Below are positions 22,787-31,250 of a stretch of DNA of 32,434 bases, piece by piece. The notes under the pieces are model-generated. The model had not been told where the DNA came from and did not search any database. It saw only the letters and a list, made by a program, of their open reading frames with translations. Source of the stretch: Fimenecus sp045593555 (GTDB taxonomy: Bacteria > Bacillota > Clostridia > Oscillospirales > Acutalibacteraceae); contig JAZNWU010000036.1 of the NCBI GenBank assembly GCA_045593555.1, positions 1 through 32,434 of the forward strand. Direction: 5' to 3'. Made by a program: the position numbers and the translations under genes. Each line of letters starts with the position of its first letter. The first letter of the stretch is position 1.

Positions 22787-24539
22787 ATTATTGAAATATG
22801 CAAAAAAATACATAGTTCCTGCCGTTCTTTCACCAATTCTTATGGTTGGTGAGGTTGTGCTGGAGCTTATGATTCCACTTGTTATGGCTGATATTGTGAA
22901 TATTGTTCAGGCAGGGAATACACTTACAGAGGACAGTATGAACCAGATTCTCCGTCTTGGACTCCGTATGCTCATATATGCGTTTTGCTCCTTGTTCTGC
23001 GGTGCGATGGCTGCTCGTGTGGCTTCTGTAGCAGGTATGGGATTCGGCTCTGAAATTCGTGGAGAATTAATGAATAAAATCCAAAAATTCTCATTCTCAA
23101 ATATTGATAAATTTTCAACAGCATCACTTATTACCCGTATTACAACAGATGTAAACTCAGTTCAGAATACATTTCTTATGATGATAAGAATGCTTTTCCG
23201 TGCACCTATTATGTTTGTCGTTGCTCTTGTGATTACAATTACAATGAGTCCTGATATTTCAAAGGCATTTCTCGTGTCACTTCCGCTTATAGCACTTATT
23301 CTTATAATCTTTGCTCCTATTGCTCTTAAAAGATTTAAGAAAATGCTTGAAATGTTTGACGGCTTCAACGGTTCAATTCAGGAAAACCTTACTAATATCC
23401 GAGTTGTAAAAGCATTTGTCCGTTCAAATCACGAAAAGAAAAAGTTCAAAAAGGCAAATGATGATTTGATGAACGCTGCACTTTTTGCTGAAAAACTTAT
23501 GATTCTTGGTCAGCCTACATTTATGTTCATTATGTACGGCACAATTCTTGCAATACTTTATATAGCAGCAAAGGTGATTTCAGCAGAAATTCTCAATATC
23601 GGTGATTTCTCTGCAATATTTACTTACATTATGCAGATTCTTATGAATTTCCTTATGGTTGTTATGCTTATTGCACAGTTCTTTATGTCACAGGCAAGTG
23701 CAAAGCGTATTCTTGAAGTAATCGAAGAAGTTCCCGATATCCGTGATGACGATGCTACAACAACGGAAGTGAAAGACGGTTCAATTGAATTTAAAAATGT
23801 TTCATTCAGATATAGTGGTGCTTCACTTCCGACAATTAACAATGCAAGTTTCAAAATTGAAAGTGGCGAAATGGTTGGTGTTATCGGTGCAACAGGCTCT
23901 GCAAAATCAAGCCTTGTTCAGTTGATTCCAAGACTTTATGATGTTACTGACGGTGAGATTTTAGTCGGTGGTGTGAATGTTAAGGATTATAAGATTCATT
24001 CACTTCGTGAAGAAGTAAGTATGGTGCTTCAGAAAAATGTCCTTTTCTCAGGCACAATTGCAGATAACCTTCGTTGGGGTAATAAAAATGCAACTGACGA
24101 AGAATTAGTTGCTGCTTGTGAAATTGCAGATGCCCACAACTTTATTTCATCTTTCCCTGACGGATACAACACAGACCTGAGTCAGGGTGGTGTGAATGTT
24201 TCAGGTGGACAGAAACAAAGACTCTGTATTGCCCGCGCAATTCTCAAAAAGCCAAAAATTCTTATCCTTGACGACTCAACAAGTGCTGTTGATACATTTA
24301 CAGATTCAAAAATCCGTACAGGGCTTCGTGCTTGTATTCCTGATACAACAAAAATCATTATTGCCCAGAGAATTTCGTCAGTTGCCGATTGCGACAAGAT
24401 TATTATTCTTGATGAAGGCAGTATCAATGATATCGGTACTCACGAAGAATTGCTTTCCCGTAATGATATTTACAAGGACATTTATGAGTCACAGCAAAAG
24501 GGTAGTGACGATTTTGATATAGTGGGAGGTGCAGACTGA
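22779..24539 (+). CDS. ABC exporter half-transporter with degenerate ATP site
   Basis: This 586-residue type IV ABC exporter subunit has six membrane helices (about 15-310) followed by a nucleotide-binding domain. Walker A is GATGSAKS (370-377), the signature NVSGGQKQRL, and Walker B ends Asp498-Asp499, where the catalytic residue is normally Glu. The switch residue is Gln530 (IAQRISS) in place of His. These changes mark the degenerate half of a heterodimer. The ATG at 22779 has AAAGGAGG at 6 nt, so an upstream TTG was rejected. It overlaps marR by 8 bp and the next half-transporter by 1 bp. Confidence 0.93.
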   Translation: MFKLLKYAKKYIVPAVLSPILMVGEVVLELMIPLVMADIVNIVQAGNTLTEDSMNQILRLGLRMLIYAFCSLFCGAMAARVASVAGMGFGSEIRGELMNKIQKFSFSNIDKFSTASLITRITTDVNSVQNTFLMMIRMLFRAPIMFVVALVITITMSPDISKAFLVSLPLIALILIIFAPIALKRFKKMLEMFDGFNGSIQENLTNIRVVKAFVRSNHEKKKFKKANDDLMNAALFAEKLMILGQPTFMFIMYGTILAILYIAAKVISAEILNIGDFSAIFTYIMQILMNFLMVVMLIAQFFMSQASAKRILEVIEEVPDIRDDDATTTEVKDGSIEFKNVSFRYSGASLPTINNASFKIESGEMVGVIGATGSAKSSLVQLIPRLYDVTDGEILVGGVNVKDYKIHSLREEVSMVLQKNVLFSGTIADNLRWGNKNATDEELVAACEIADAHNFISSFPDGYNTDLSQGGVNVSGGQKQRLCIARAILKKPKILILDDSTSAVDTFTDSKIRTGLRACIPDTTKIIIAQRISSVADCDKIIILDEGSINDIGTHEELLSRNDIYKDIYESQQKGSDDFDIVGGAD

Positions 24540-26464
24540 TGGCAGGACCAATGGGAAGACCAATGGGCGGACCCGGTAACCGTGGCAGAGGCAGACCTGT
24601 GCAAAAACCGAAAAACACAAAAGGCACAATCCGTAGGCTTTTAGGCTATATTTTAGAACAAAAAGGCTTGTTCTTCGGAATGCTCTTTTTTGCAGCAATA
24701 AGTTCAATTGCATCTGTTTCAGGTTCGTTGTTTATTCAGCCTATTATCGACGATTGTCTGACACCACTTATCGGACAAAAATTTGAAGGTGAGCTTGTAA
24801 CAAATCTTCTGAAAATGATGGGTATTATGGCTTGTGTGTTCTTTGGTGGTGCATTGGCATCATACGGTCAGTCAAAATGCTCTGTATGGCTTACACAGAA
24901 AACACTTAATAAACTGAGAAAAGATTTGTTTGATTCTCTTGCAGATTTACCTATCAGTTTCTTTGATTCCCGTCCAAATGGCGAAATAATGAGCCGTTTT
25001 ACAAATGACGTTGAGTCACTTCGTATGTTCATAAGCCAAGGACTTACACAGTTTATTTCTTCAGGTGTTATGATTATAGGCTCATTCTGTATAATGCTGT
25101 ATTTCAGCTGGCAGATGACACTTATTGTTATTGCAATGGTTTGTGTGATGGTGTTTATCACAAAAACTCTCGGTAAGAAAAGTGCATTTTTCTTTAAGAA
25201 ACAGCAGGAGCAGTTGGGTTCTGTTAACGGCTATATCGAAGAAATTATTGAGGGACAAAAGGTTGTTCAGGTGTTTAATCACGAGGAAGAGGTTGTTACT
25301 CATTTCGGAGAAATTAACGAAAATCTTCGTAAGGCTGCAACAAGCGCGAATACATTTGCAAGTATGTTAGGGCCAATTATGAACAATCTTTCTCATATTA
25401 CTTATGCTCTTACTGCTGCAACAGGTGGTCTCCTTGCAGTAAAAGGTGTAATGTCACCGGGTGAAATCGTGGCATTCCTGCAGTATATCAGAAGCTTTAC
25501 ACAACCGATTTCAAATATTACACAGCAGTTTAACAATGCACTTATGGCACTTGCAGGTGCTGAAAGAATTTTTGAGATTATTGACCAGAAGCCTGAAATT
25601 GACGAAGGCTATGTAATGCTTGTAAATGCAACTGTTGATGAAACCGGAAATATCCACGAAACTGAAAATCATACGGGTGTATGGGCTTGGAAACACACTC
25701 ACGGTGACGGAACTGTTACTTATACTCGTCTTGCAGGTGACATTGTTTTTGAAGATGTTACATTCGGTTACACAGACGAAAAAACTGTTCTTCACGATGT
25801 TTCTCTCTATGCTAAACCGGGACAGAAAATTGCTTTTGTCGGTTCAACCGGTGCAGGTAAGACAACGATTACAAATCTTATCAATCGTTTTTATGAAATC
25901 AATGACGGTAAAATCCGTTATGACGGGATTAATATTCAGAAAATCAAAAAGGACGATTTACGTCGTTCACTTGGTATTGTTCTTCAGGATACACATCTAT
26001 TTACAGGCACTATTGAAGAAAATATTCGTTACGGAAATCTCGATGCTACTCACGAACAGATTGTTGAGGCTGCAAAGCTTGCAAATGCTCATAGTTTCAT
26101 AACTCATTTACCTGACGGATATGATACTGTGCTTACAGGTGACGGTTCAAACTTAAGCCAAGGTCAGCGACAGTTAATAGCAATTGCCCGTGCAGCGGTT
26201 GCAGACCCACCTGTGCTTATTCTTGACGAAGCAACAAGCTCAATTGATACAAGAACTGAAAAACTCATTGAGCAGGGTATGGATAAGCTTATGAGCGGCA
26301 GAACAGTTTTCGTTATTGCTCACAGACTTTCAACAGTACGAAATGCAAATGCCATTATGGTGCTTGAAAACGGAAGAATTATTGAGCGTGGCGACCATGA
26401 TGATTTGATTTCTCAAAAAGGAAAGTATTATCAGTTATACACAGGTAATTTCACAGAAAATTAA
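24539..26464 (+). CDS. ABC exporter half-transporter, catalytic partner
   Basis: This 641-residue partner has an N-terminal Gly/Pro/Arg-rich tail (MAGPMGRPMGGPGNRGRGRP), six membrane helices and a canonical nucleotide-binding domain. That domain has Walker A GSTGAGKT (435-442), signature LSQGQRQL, Walker B with catalytic Glu564 (LILDEATSS) and His switch (VIAHRLS). An insert of about 38 residues (around 362-399, with HTHGDGTVTYT) joins the membrane and ATPase domains; I have the impression it is common in related Clostridia exporters. With the preceding subunit it should form a multidrug or peptide exporter controlled by MarR. Start and stop of the pair overlap as TGATG. Confidence 0.94.
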   Translation: MAGPMGRPMGGPGNRGRGRPVQKPKNTKGTIRRLLGYILEQKGLFFGMLFFAAISSIASVSGSLFIQPIIDDCLTPLIGQKFEGELVTNLLKMMGIMACVFFGGALASYGQSKCSVWLTQKTLNKLRKDLFDSLADLPISFFDSRPNGEIMSRFTNDVESLRMFISQGLTQFISSGVMIIGSFCIMLYFSWQMTLIVIAMVCVMVFITKTLGKKSAFFFKKQQEQLGSVNGYIEEIIEGQKVVQVFNHEEEVVTHFGEINENLRKAATSANTFASMLGPIMNNLSHITYALTAATGGLLAVKGVMSPGEIVAFLQYIRSFTQPISNITQQFNNALMALAGAERIFEIIDQKPEIDEGYVMLVNATVDETGNIHETENHTGVWAWKHTHGDGTVTYTRLAGDIVFEDVTFGYTDEKTVLHDVSLYAKPGQKIAFVGSTGAGKTTITNLINRFYEINDGKIRYDGINIQKIKKDDLRRSLGIVLQDTHLFTGTIEENIRYGNLDATHEQIVEAAKLANAHSFITHLPDGYDTVLTGDGSNLSQGQRQLIAIARAAVADPPVLILDEATSSIDTRTEKLIEQGMDKLMSGRTVFVIAHRLSTVRNANAIMVLENGRIIERGDHDDLISQKGKYYQLYTGNFTEN

Positions 26465-26480
26465 TTCTTTTTCCGCAATA

Positions 26481-26728
26481 CAAAGTATAATTTGTCGGGG
26501 AGGCTTCTCCTTGAGGAGAAGCTGTCTGCGAAGCAGACTGATGAGGTGTAGATTGCGATAGCAACCGTTAATAAATATAACATTTCACCTTTCCACCTCA
26601 TCTGTCACCTACGGTGACACCTTCATTACTCGCCTATCGGCTCAGACAGCACTTCTGCTTCGCAGAGGTGTCCACCGGACACCCGTGCCCCTCAAGGGGA
26701 AGGCAACACCTCGACAAACTCCAATTTG
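26481..26728. repeat. MITE-like element, interior type B, with a nested 63-bp insert
   Basis: This 248-bp element is bounded by CAAAGTATAATTTGTCGGGG at the left and CCTCGACAAACTCCAATTTG at the right (26709-26728), the same terminal repeats as type A elements. The interior matches 1-120 and holds several hairpins (GCTTCTCC/GGAGAAGC, GTCACC/GGTGAC). Compared with that copy, about 63 bp (26625-26687) are inserted between CACCTTC and CCCTCAAGGGG. The insert has its own dyad, GGTGTCC-acc-GGACACC. It lies in the 3' region of the ABC operon. Confidence 0.8.
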
Positions 26729-26748
26729 AATATTGAATAATAATTTAT

Positions 26749-26785
26749 GGTTCCTCTTGCAATACAAGGGGAGCCTTTTATTTTT
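26749..26785 (+). terminator. Terminator of the marR-ABC operon
   Basis: GGTTCCTCTTG and CAAGGGGAGCC pair over 11 bp with two G-U wobbles around a 5-nt loop, followed by TTTTATTTTT. It lies beyond the MITE-like element, so the element is probably transcribed as 3' untranslated RNA. Confidence 0.8.
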
Positions 26786-26799
26786 AAACCTTATATTTT

Positions 26800-26825
26800 G
26801 CAGGCGTGGAAGCCTGCCACTACGC
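26800..26825. repeat. 26-bp hairpin repeat (GCAGGC element), copy 3
   Basis: GCAGGCGTGGAAGCCTGC followed by CACTACGC is the same element as at 152-177 and 5801-5826. It lies between the ABC operon terminator and the glgB promoter. Confidence 0.75.
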
Positions 26826-26928
26826 GATTTTGTCTTTTTGTCTGTTTTTGTGGAAATTTTTGTAACAAACTGCACAAATGGGCGTAATGAAATTTGTTAA
26901 CAAATTGAACATTTTGTGCAAAAATCAC

Positions 26929-26957
26929 TTGAAATCATTATTTTGTAGTGGTAGAAT
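26929..26957 (+). promoter_or_regulatory. glg operon promoter (extended -10)
   Basis: TTGAAA (26929-26934) and TAGAAT (26952-26957) are 17 bp apart, and TGG directly before the -10 gives an extended form. Transcription would start near 26964, which fixes the glgB start at 26992 rather than further upstream. Confidence 0.8.
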
Positions 26958-26991
26958 ATATATGTATAACTATAACTGTGAGGTGAAGAAA

Positions 26992-28884
26992 ATGACGGAA
27001 TCTCAAAATAACAAGTATGAAGCTCAGGTGCCTGTTTATCTCTTTCACCAAGGGAATAATGCCCGTGCTTATGAGTATATGGGGGCGCACCGTGTGGATG
27101 ACGATACGGTAGTTTTCAGAACCTGGGCACCAAATGCAGCTGCTGTCAGTGTTTGTGGTGATTTTAACGATTGGAACGACAATGCTGATAAGGCAGAAAA
27201 AATAACAGCAGGCGGTATCTGGGAAGTTTATGTTAAAAATGTAAAAGTTTATGATTCATATAAATTCTGCATCACTACTCAGGACGGCAGAAAACTTATG
27301 AAAAGTGACCCTTATGGTTATCATATGGAAACCCGTCCTGATAATGCCACAAAGTATTATGAGTTAGGCTCATATAAGTGGACTGACGATAAATGGGAAA
27401 AAGCAAAGCGTGAAAAGGCACAGTATGATAGACCTGTGAATATTTACGAGGTGCATTTCGGTTCTTGGAAACAGTATGACGACGGAAATTTCTATTCATA
27501 TCGTAAAATGGCAGAGGAACTTATCCCTTACGTTAAGGAAATGGGATATACTCATATTGAATTTATGCCACTTACTGAATATCCTTTTGATGGTTCATGG
27601 GGTTATCAGGTAACAGGTTACTTTGCTGCAACATCCCGTTACGGAACACCTGACGATTTGATGTATCTTGTGGATATGTGTCATAAAAACGGAATAGGTG
27701 TAATTCTCGACTGGGTACCTGCTCATTTCCCTAAGGATGCAAATGGTCTTTATGAATTTGACGGAACACCTTGTTATGAATATGCAGATGTAAGAAAAGG
27801 CGAGCATCTCGAATGGGGAACAAAGGTTTTTGACTTCGGCAGAAATGAAGTTCAGTCATTCCTCATTTCAAGTGCTATGTTCTGGCTTGATAAATATCAC
27901 ATTGACGGACTTCGTGTTGATGCTGTTGCATCTATGCTTTATCTTGACTATGGTCGTGATGACGGCCATTGGATAGCAAACAAAAACGGTGGTAATGAAA
28001 ATCTTGAAACAATAGATTTCCTTAATAAACTCAGTATGAATGTTTTCCGTGACTATCACGGAAGTCTTCTCATAGCAGAGGAAAGTACAGCATGGCCAAT
28101 GGTTACAAAGCCTGTTTATATGGGTGGTCTTGGCTTTAACTACAAGTGGAATATGGGTTGGATGAACGACATTCTCCGATATTTCTCAATGGACCCTCTT
28201 TACAGAAAAGGTAACCACGGTTGTATAACATTCTCATTCTTCTACGCTTTTTCAGAGAATTTTATCCTTCCAATCTCTCACGACGAGGTTGTTCATGGAA
28301 AATGCTCTCTTATCAATAAAATGCCCGGCACTTATGAGGAAAAGTTTGCAGGAGTTAGAGCCTTTATGGGGTATATGATGGCTCATCCCGGAAAAAAACT
28401 TATGTTTATGGGTTCTGAATTCGGTCAGTTTATCGAATGGAATTATAAACAGGGACTAGATTGGTTATTGCTTGATTATGATGCACATAAACAGTTGCAA
28501 ACATATTTTAAGGAACTTAACCATTTCTACAAGGACAATGCACCACTCTGGCAGGTTGACCACTCTTGGGAAGGTTTCTCATGGATTTCAGCAGACGATA
28601 ATGACAATTCAGTAATTTCATTCCGCAGAATTGATGAAAAAGGTAAGGAAATTATTGCAGTCTGCAACTTCACACCTGTTGCTCGTGATAATTATAAAAT
28701 CGGTGTCCCTGCAAAGAGCAGTTACAAGATTGTGTTTAATTCCGATGATGCGAAATATGGCGGAACAGGAAAAGCACAACCCCCAAAAATCAAATGGCAA
28801 AAAGAGGCTATGCACGGATTTGAGCAGTGTATTTCTCTCGATTTACCACCAATGTCAACAATCTATCTTAAAAAGACAAGATAA
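26992..28884 (+). CDS. glgB: 1,4-alpha-glucan branching enzyme GlgB
   Basis: This 630-residue GH13 enzyme introduces alpha-1,6 branches into glycogen. An N-terminal CBM48-like domain (about 25-125: TWAPNAAAVSVCGDFNDWN) precedes the catalytic barrel. The barrel has nucleophile Asp310 (GLRVDAV), acid/base Glu363 (LIAEEST) and Asp431 (SHDEVVHGK), plus the C-terminal beta domain. The ATG at 26992 was chosen because GAGGTG lies upstream and the promoter sits at 26929-26957; the frame is open back to 26878, but that stretch would precede the transcript start. It is the first gene of the operon. Confidence 0.95.
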   Translation: MTESQNNKYEAQVPVYLFHQGNNARAYEYMGAHRVDDDTVVFRTWAPNAAAVSVCGDFNDWNDNADKAEKITAGGIWEVYVKNVKVYDSYKFCITTQDGRKLMKSDPYGYHMETRPDNATKYYELGSYKWTDDKWEKAKREKAQYDRPVNIYEVHFGSWKQYDDGNFYSYRKMAEELIPYVKEMGYTHIEFMPLTEYPFDGSWGYQVTGYFAATSRYGTPDDLMYLVDMCHKNGIGVILDWVPAHFPKDANGLYEFDGTPCYEYADVRKGEHLEWGTKVFDFGRNEVQSFLISSAMFWLDKYHIDGLRVDAVASMLYLDYGRDDGHWIANKNGGNENLETIDFLNKLSMNVFRDYHGSLLIAEESTAWPMVTKPVYMGGLGFNYKWNMGWMNDILRYFSMDPLYRKGNHGCITFSFFYAFSENFILPISHDEVVHGKCSLINKMPGTYEEKFAGVRAFMGYMMAHPGKKLMFMGSEFGQFIEWNYKQGLDWLLLDYDAHKQLQTYFKELNHFYKDNAPLWQVDHSWEGFSWISADDNDNSVISFRRIDEKGKEIIAVCNFTPVARDNYKIGVPAKSSYKIVFNSDDAKYGGTGKAQPPKIKWQKEAMHGFEQCISLDLPPMSTIYLKKTR

Positions 28885-28915
28885 TATATTAACATCCAAA
28901 TAAGGAGGAATAAAT

Positions 28916-30133
28916 ATGGCAAGAAAACAAGAATGTATTGCAATGCTTCTTGCAGGCGGTCAGGGAAGCCGTCTTGGTATTCTCACAAAGAACATTGCTA
29001 AACCTGCTGTTCCTTACGGCGGTAAATACAGAATTATCGACTTCCCACTTTCAAACTGTGTTAATTCAGGTATTTCTACCGTTGGTGTTTTAACACAGTA
29101 TCAGCCACTTGAACTTAATGACTACATAGGTAACGGTCAGGCTTGGGACTTAGACCGTGCTAACGGTGGTGTCCACGTTTTGTCACCTTATCAGCAGATT
29201 AAGGGTACAGAGTGGTACAAAGGTACTGCAAACGCTATTTATCAGAATATCAACTTCATTGACCGTTATGACCCTGAATACGTTGTAATTCTTTCAGGTG
29301 ACCATATCTACAAGATGGACTATAACAAGATGCTTGAGTACCATAAGGAAAAGGGTGCATCCTGTACAATCGCAATGCTTGAAGTTTCCTGGGAAGAAGC
29401 AAGCCGTTTCGGTCTTATGATTCTCAATGACGACAATTCAATCAGCGAATTTGAAGAAAAACCAAAAAATCCGAGAAGTAACAAGGCTTCAATGGGTGTT
29501 TATGTGTTCACATGGAGCAAGCTTCGTCAGTATCTTATTGATGACGAGGCTGACCCTGAATCAAGCAACGACTTTGGTAAGAATGTTATTCCAAAGATGC
29601 ACGCTGACGGTGAGCCAATGTTTGCATATCTCTTTGATGGATACTGGAAAGACGTTGGTACAATCGACAGCCTTTGGGAAGCAAACCTTGACCTTCTCAA
29701 TCCGAAAGTTCCGCTTGATTTATCAGACACAAGCTGGAAAATCTATGCAAAGACTCCTGTTAGTCCTCCTCATTACATTTCAGCAGATGCAGTTGTTCAG
29801 AATTCAATGATTTCTGAAGGCTCACGAGTTTTCGGTAATGTGGATTACTCAATTCTCTTTAACAATGTTACTATTGAAGAGGGTGCAGAGGTTAAATATT
29901 CAATCGTAATGCCGGGTACAGTTGTTAAAAAAGGTGCAGTTGTTCAGTACTCAATCGTTGCAGAAAATGCAGTTATTGAATCCGGTGCAGTTGTAGGTGC
30001 AAGTCCTGAAGACTGTGCAAACCGTGACGACTGGGGAGTTGCAGTTGTCGGTGCAGGTGTGACAATTGGCGAGGGTATGTCAGTTGCACCTAAAACACAG
30101 GTTAGTGAAGATGTAGTAAAGGAGGCTAAATAA
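28916..30133 (+). CDS. glgC: Glucose-1-phosphate adenylyltransferase GlgC
   Basis: This 405-residue catalytic subunit makes ADP-glucose from glucose-1-phosphate and ATP. The nucleotidyl-transfer motif LAGGQGSRLGILT and the block KPAVPYGGKYRIIDFPLSN are intact, as are LSGDHIYKMDY and the substrate Glu-Lys in FEEKPKNPRS. The C-terminal part is a left-handed beta helix of hexapeptide-like repeats (about 290-400). AAGGAGG precedes the ATG at good spacing. The gene is 31 bp from glgB and 1 bp from glgD. Confidence 0.96.
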   Translation: MARKQECIAMLLAGGQGSRLGILTKNIAKPAVPYGGKYRIIDFPLSNCVNSGISTVGVLTQYQPLELNDYIGNGQAWDLDRANGGVHVLSPYQQIKGTEWYKGTANAIYQNINFIDRYDPEYVVILSGDHIYKMDYNKMLEYHKEKGASCTIAMLEVSWEEASRFGLMILNDDNSISEFEEKPKNPRSNKASMGVYVFTWSKLRQYLIDDEADPESSNDFGKNVIPKMHADGEPMFAYLFDGYWKDVGTIDSLWEANLDLLNPKVPLDLSDTSWKIYAKTPVSPPHYISADAVVQNSMISEGSRVFGNVDYSILFNNVTIEEGAEVKYSIVMPGTVVKKGAVVQYSIVAENAVIESGAVVGASPEDCANRDDWGVAVVGAGVTIGEGMSVAPKTQVSEDVVKEAK

Positions 30134-30134
30134 G

Positions 30135-31250
30135 ATGACAGGTAAGAATATAGTTGGCATTATCTTCTCAAATGCCTATGATGAATGTATCAGTGAGCTT
30201 ACAGGTATCCGTACAATGGGTTCAGTTCCATTTGCTTGTCGTTATCGTCTTATCGACTTTGCTCTCTCAAATATGGTAAACAGTGGAATTGAAAAGGTTG
30301 GTGTGCTTACAAAGAGTAACTATCAATCACTTATGGACCATGTGGGAACAGGTAAACCTTGGGATTTGTCCCGTAAAAATGACGGTCTTTTCATTCTCCC
30401 TCCATTTTCAACTAATGAAACAGGCGGAAATCGTGATAAGCTTACATCATTAAAGGGAATTATGGGATTTATCAGCCGTGCAGATGAAGAATATGTTCTT
30501 CTCTCTGATTGTAATGTTGTTCTCAATCTCAATATTGAGGCACTTATGGAATACCATACAGCAAAAAATGCTGATATGACAATCGTTTATAAAAACGGCA
30601 AAGTTCCTGCACTTAAAGATGTGATTGTTCTTGATATGAATGATGATGGTAAGGCTGAAAAAGTTACACTTTATCCTGTAACAGAGGAAAATGTGAACTT
30701 CTCACTTAATGTAATTCTCATGAAAAAGGCACTTCTTGAAAGACTTATCAATGAAGCAATCAGCCTTAATCACAAGGATTTTGAAACAGACCTTGTTCAG
30801 GGTAATGTTAATAAACTCAACATCTACGGCTTTGAAGCAACAGGATATTCAGCAGTAATTGAGTCAATGGAAAGCTATTTCAAGACAAATATGGAGCTTC
30901 TTAATCCTGATAACTGTGACGACCTTTTCAATGCCGACAGACCTGTTTATACAAAGGTTCGTGACGATATGCCTGCAATTTACGGTCTTGGCTCAGAGGT
31001 TAAGAATTCACTTGTTGCTGACGGTTGTATTATCGATGGTACTGTTGAGAATTCAATTCTTTTCCGTGGTGTCCGTGTTGAAAAAGGTGCAGTTGTTAAG
31101 AATTCTATCGTTATGCAGGACGGCTTCGTTGCACAGAATTCAACACTTAACTGCGTTGTAGTTGACAAGAGCGTTGTTATCACACCAAATAAGACTCTCT
31201 CAGGTGCAGAAACATACCCAGTTTACATTGGTAAGGAGATAGTAATCTAA
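30135..31250 (+). CDS. glgD: GlgD, partner subunit of glucose-1-phosphate adenylyltransferase
   Basis: This 371-residue protein is homologous to GlgC, but the nucleotide-binding GGxGxRL motif is replaced by IIFSNAYDE near the N-terminus, the hallmark of GlgD. CRYRLIDFALSNMVNSGI and the C-terminal hexapeptide repeats remain. In Firmicutes studied so far GlgD has little activity alone and enhances GlgC in a heterotetramer. GGAGG lies before the ATG, and its stop overlaps the glgA start by one base. Confidence 0.94.
   Translation: MTGKNIVGIIFSNAYDECISELTGIRTMGSVPFACRYRLIDFALSNMVNSGIEKVGVLTKSNYQSLMDHVGTGKPWDLSRKNDGLFILPPFSTNETGGNRDKLTSLKGIMGFISRADEEYVLLSDCNVVLNLNIEALMEYHTAKNADMTIVYKNGKVPALKDVIVLDMNDDGKAEKVTLYPVTEENVNFSLNVILMKKALLERLINEAISLNHKDFETDLVQGNVNKLNIYGFEATGYSAVIESMESYFKTNMELLNPDNCDDLFNADRPVYTKVRDDMPAIYGLGSEVKNSLVADGCIIDGTVENSILFRGVRVEKGAVVKNSIVMQDGFVAQNSTLNCVVVDKSVVITPNKTLSGAETYPVYIGKEIVI

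Noticed and set aside
23886..23909. Walker A with Ala (GSAKS) in the first ABC subunit as an inactivating mutation
   Set aside because: I believe this variant is common in clostridial heterodimeric exporters of this type, and the Lys and Ser that bind ATP are present.
26878..26991. Upstream extension of the glgB reading frame to an ATG at 26878
   Set aside because: The extension overlaps a good extended -10 promoter (26929-26957), has no ribosome binding site, and adds residues unlike the family. The ATG at 26992 has a GAGGTG site.
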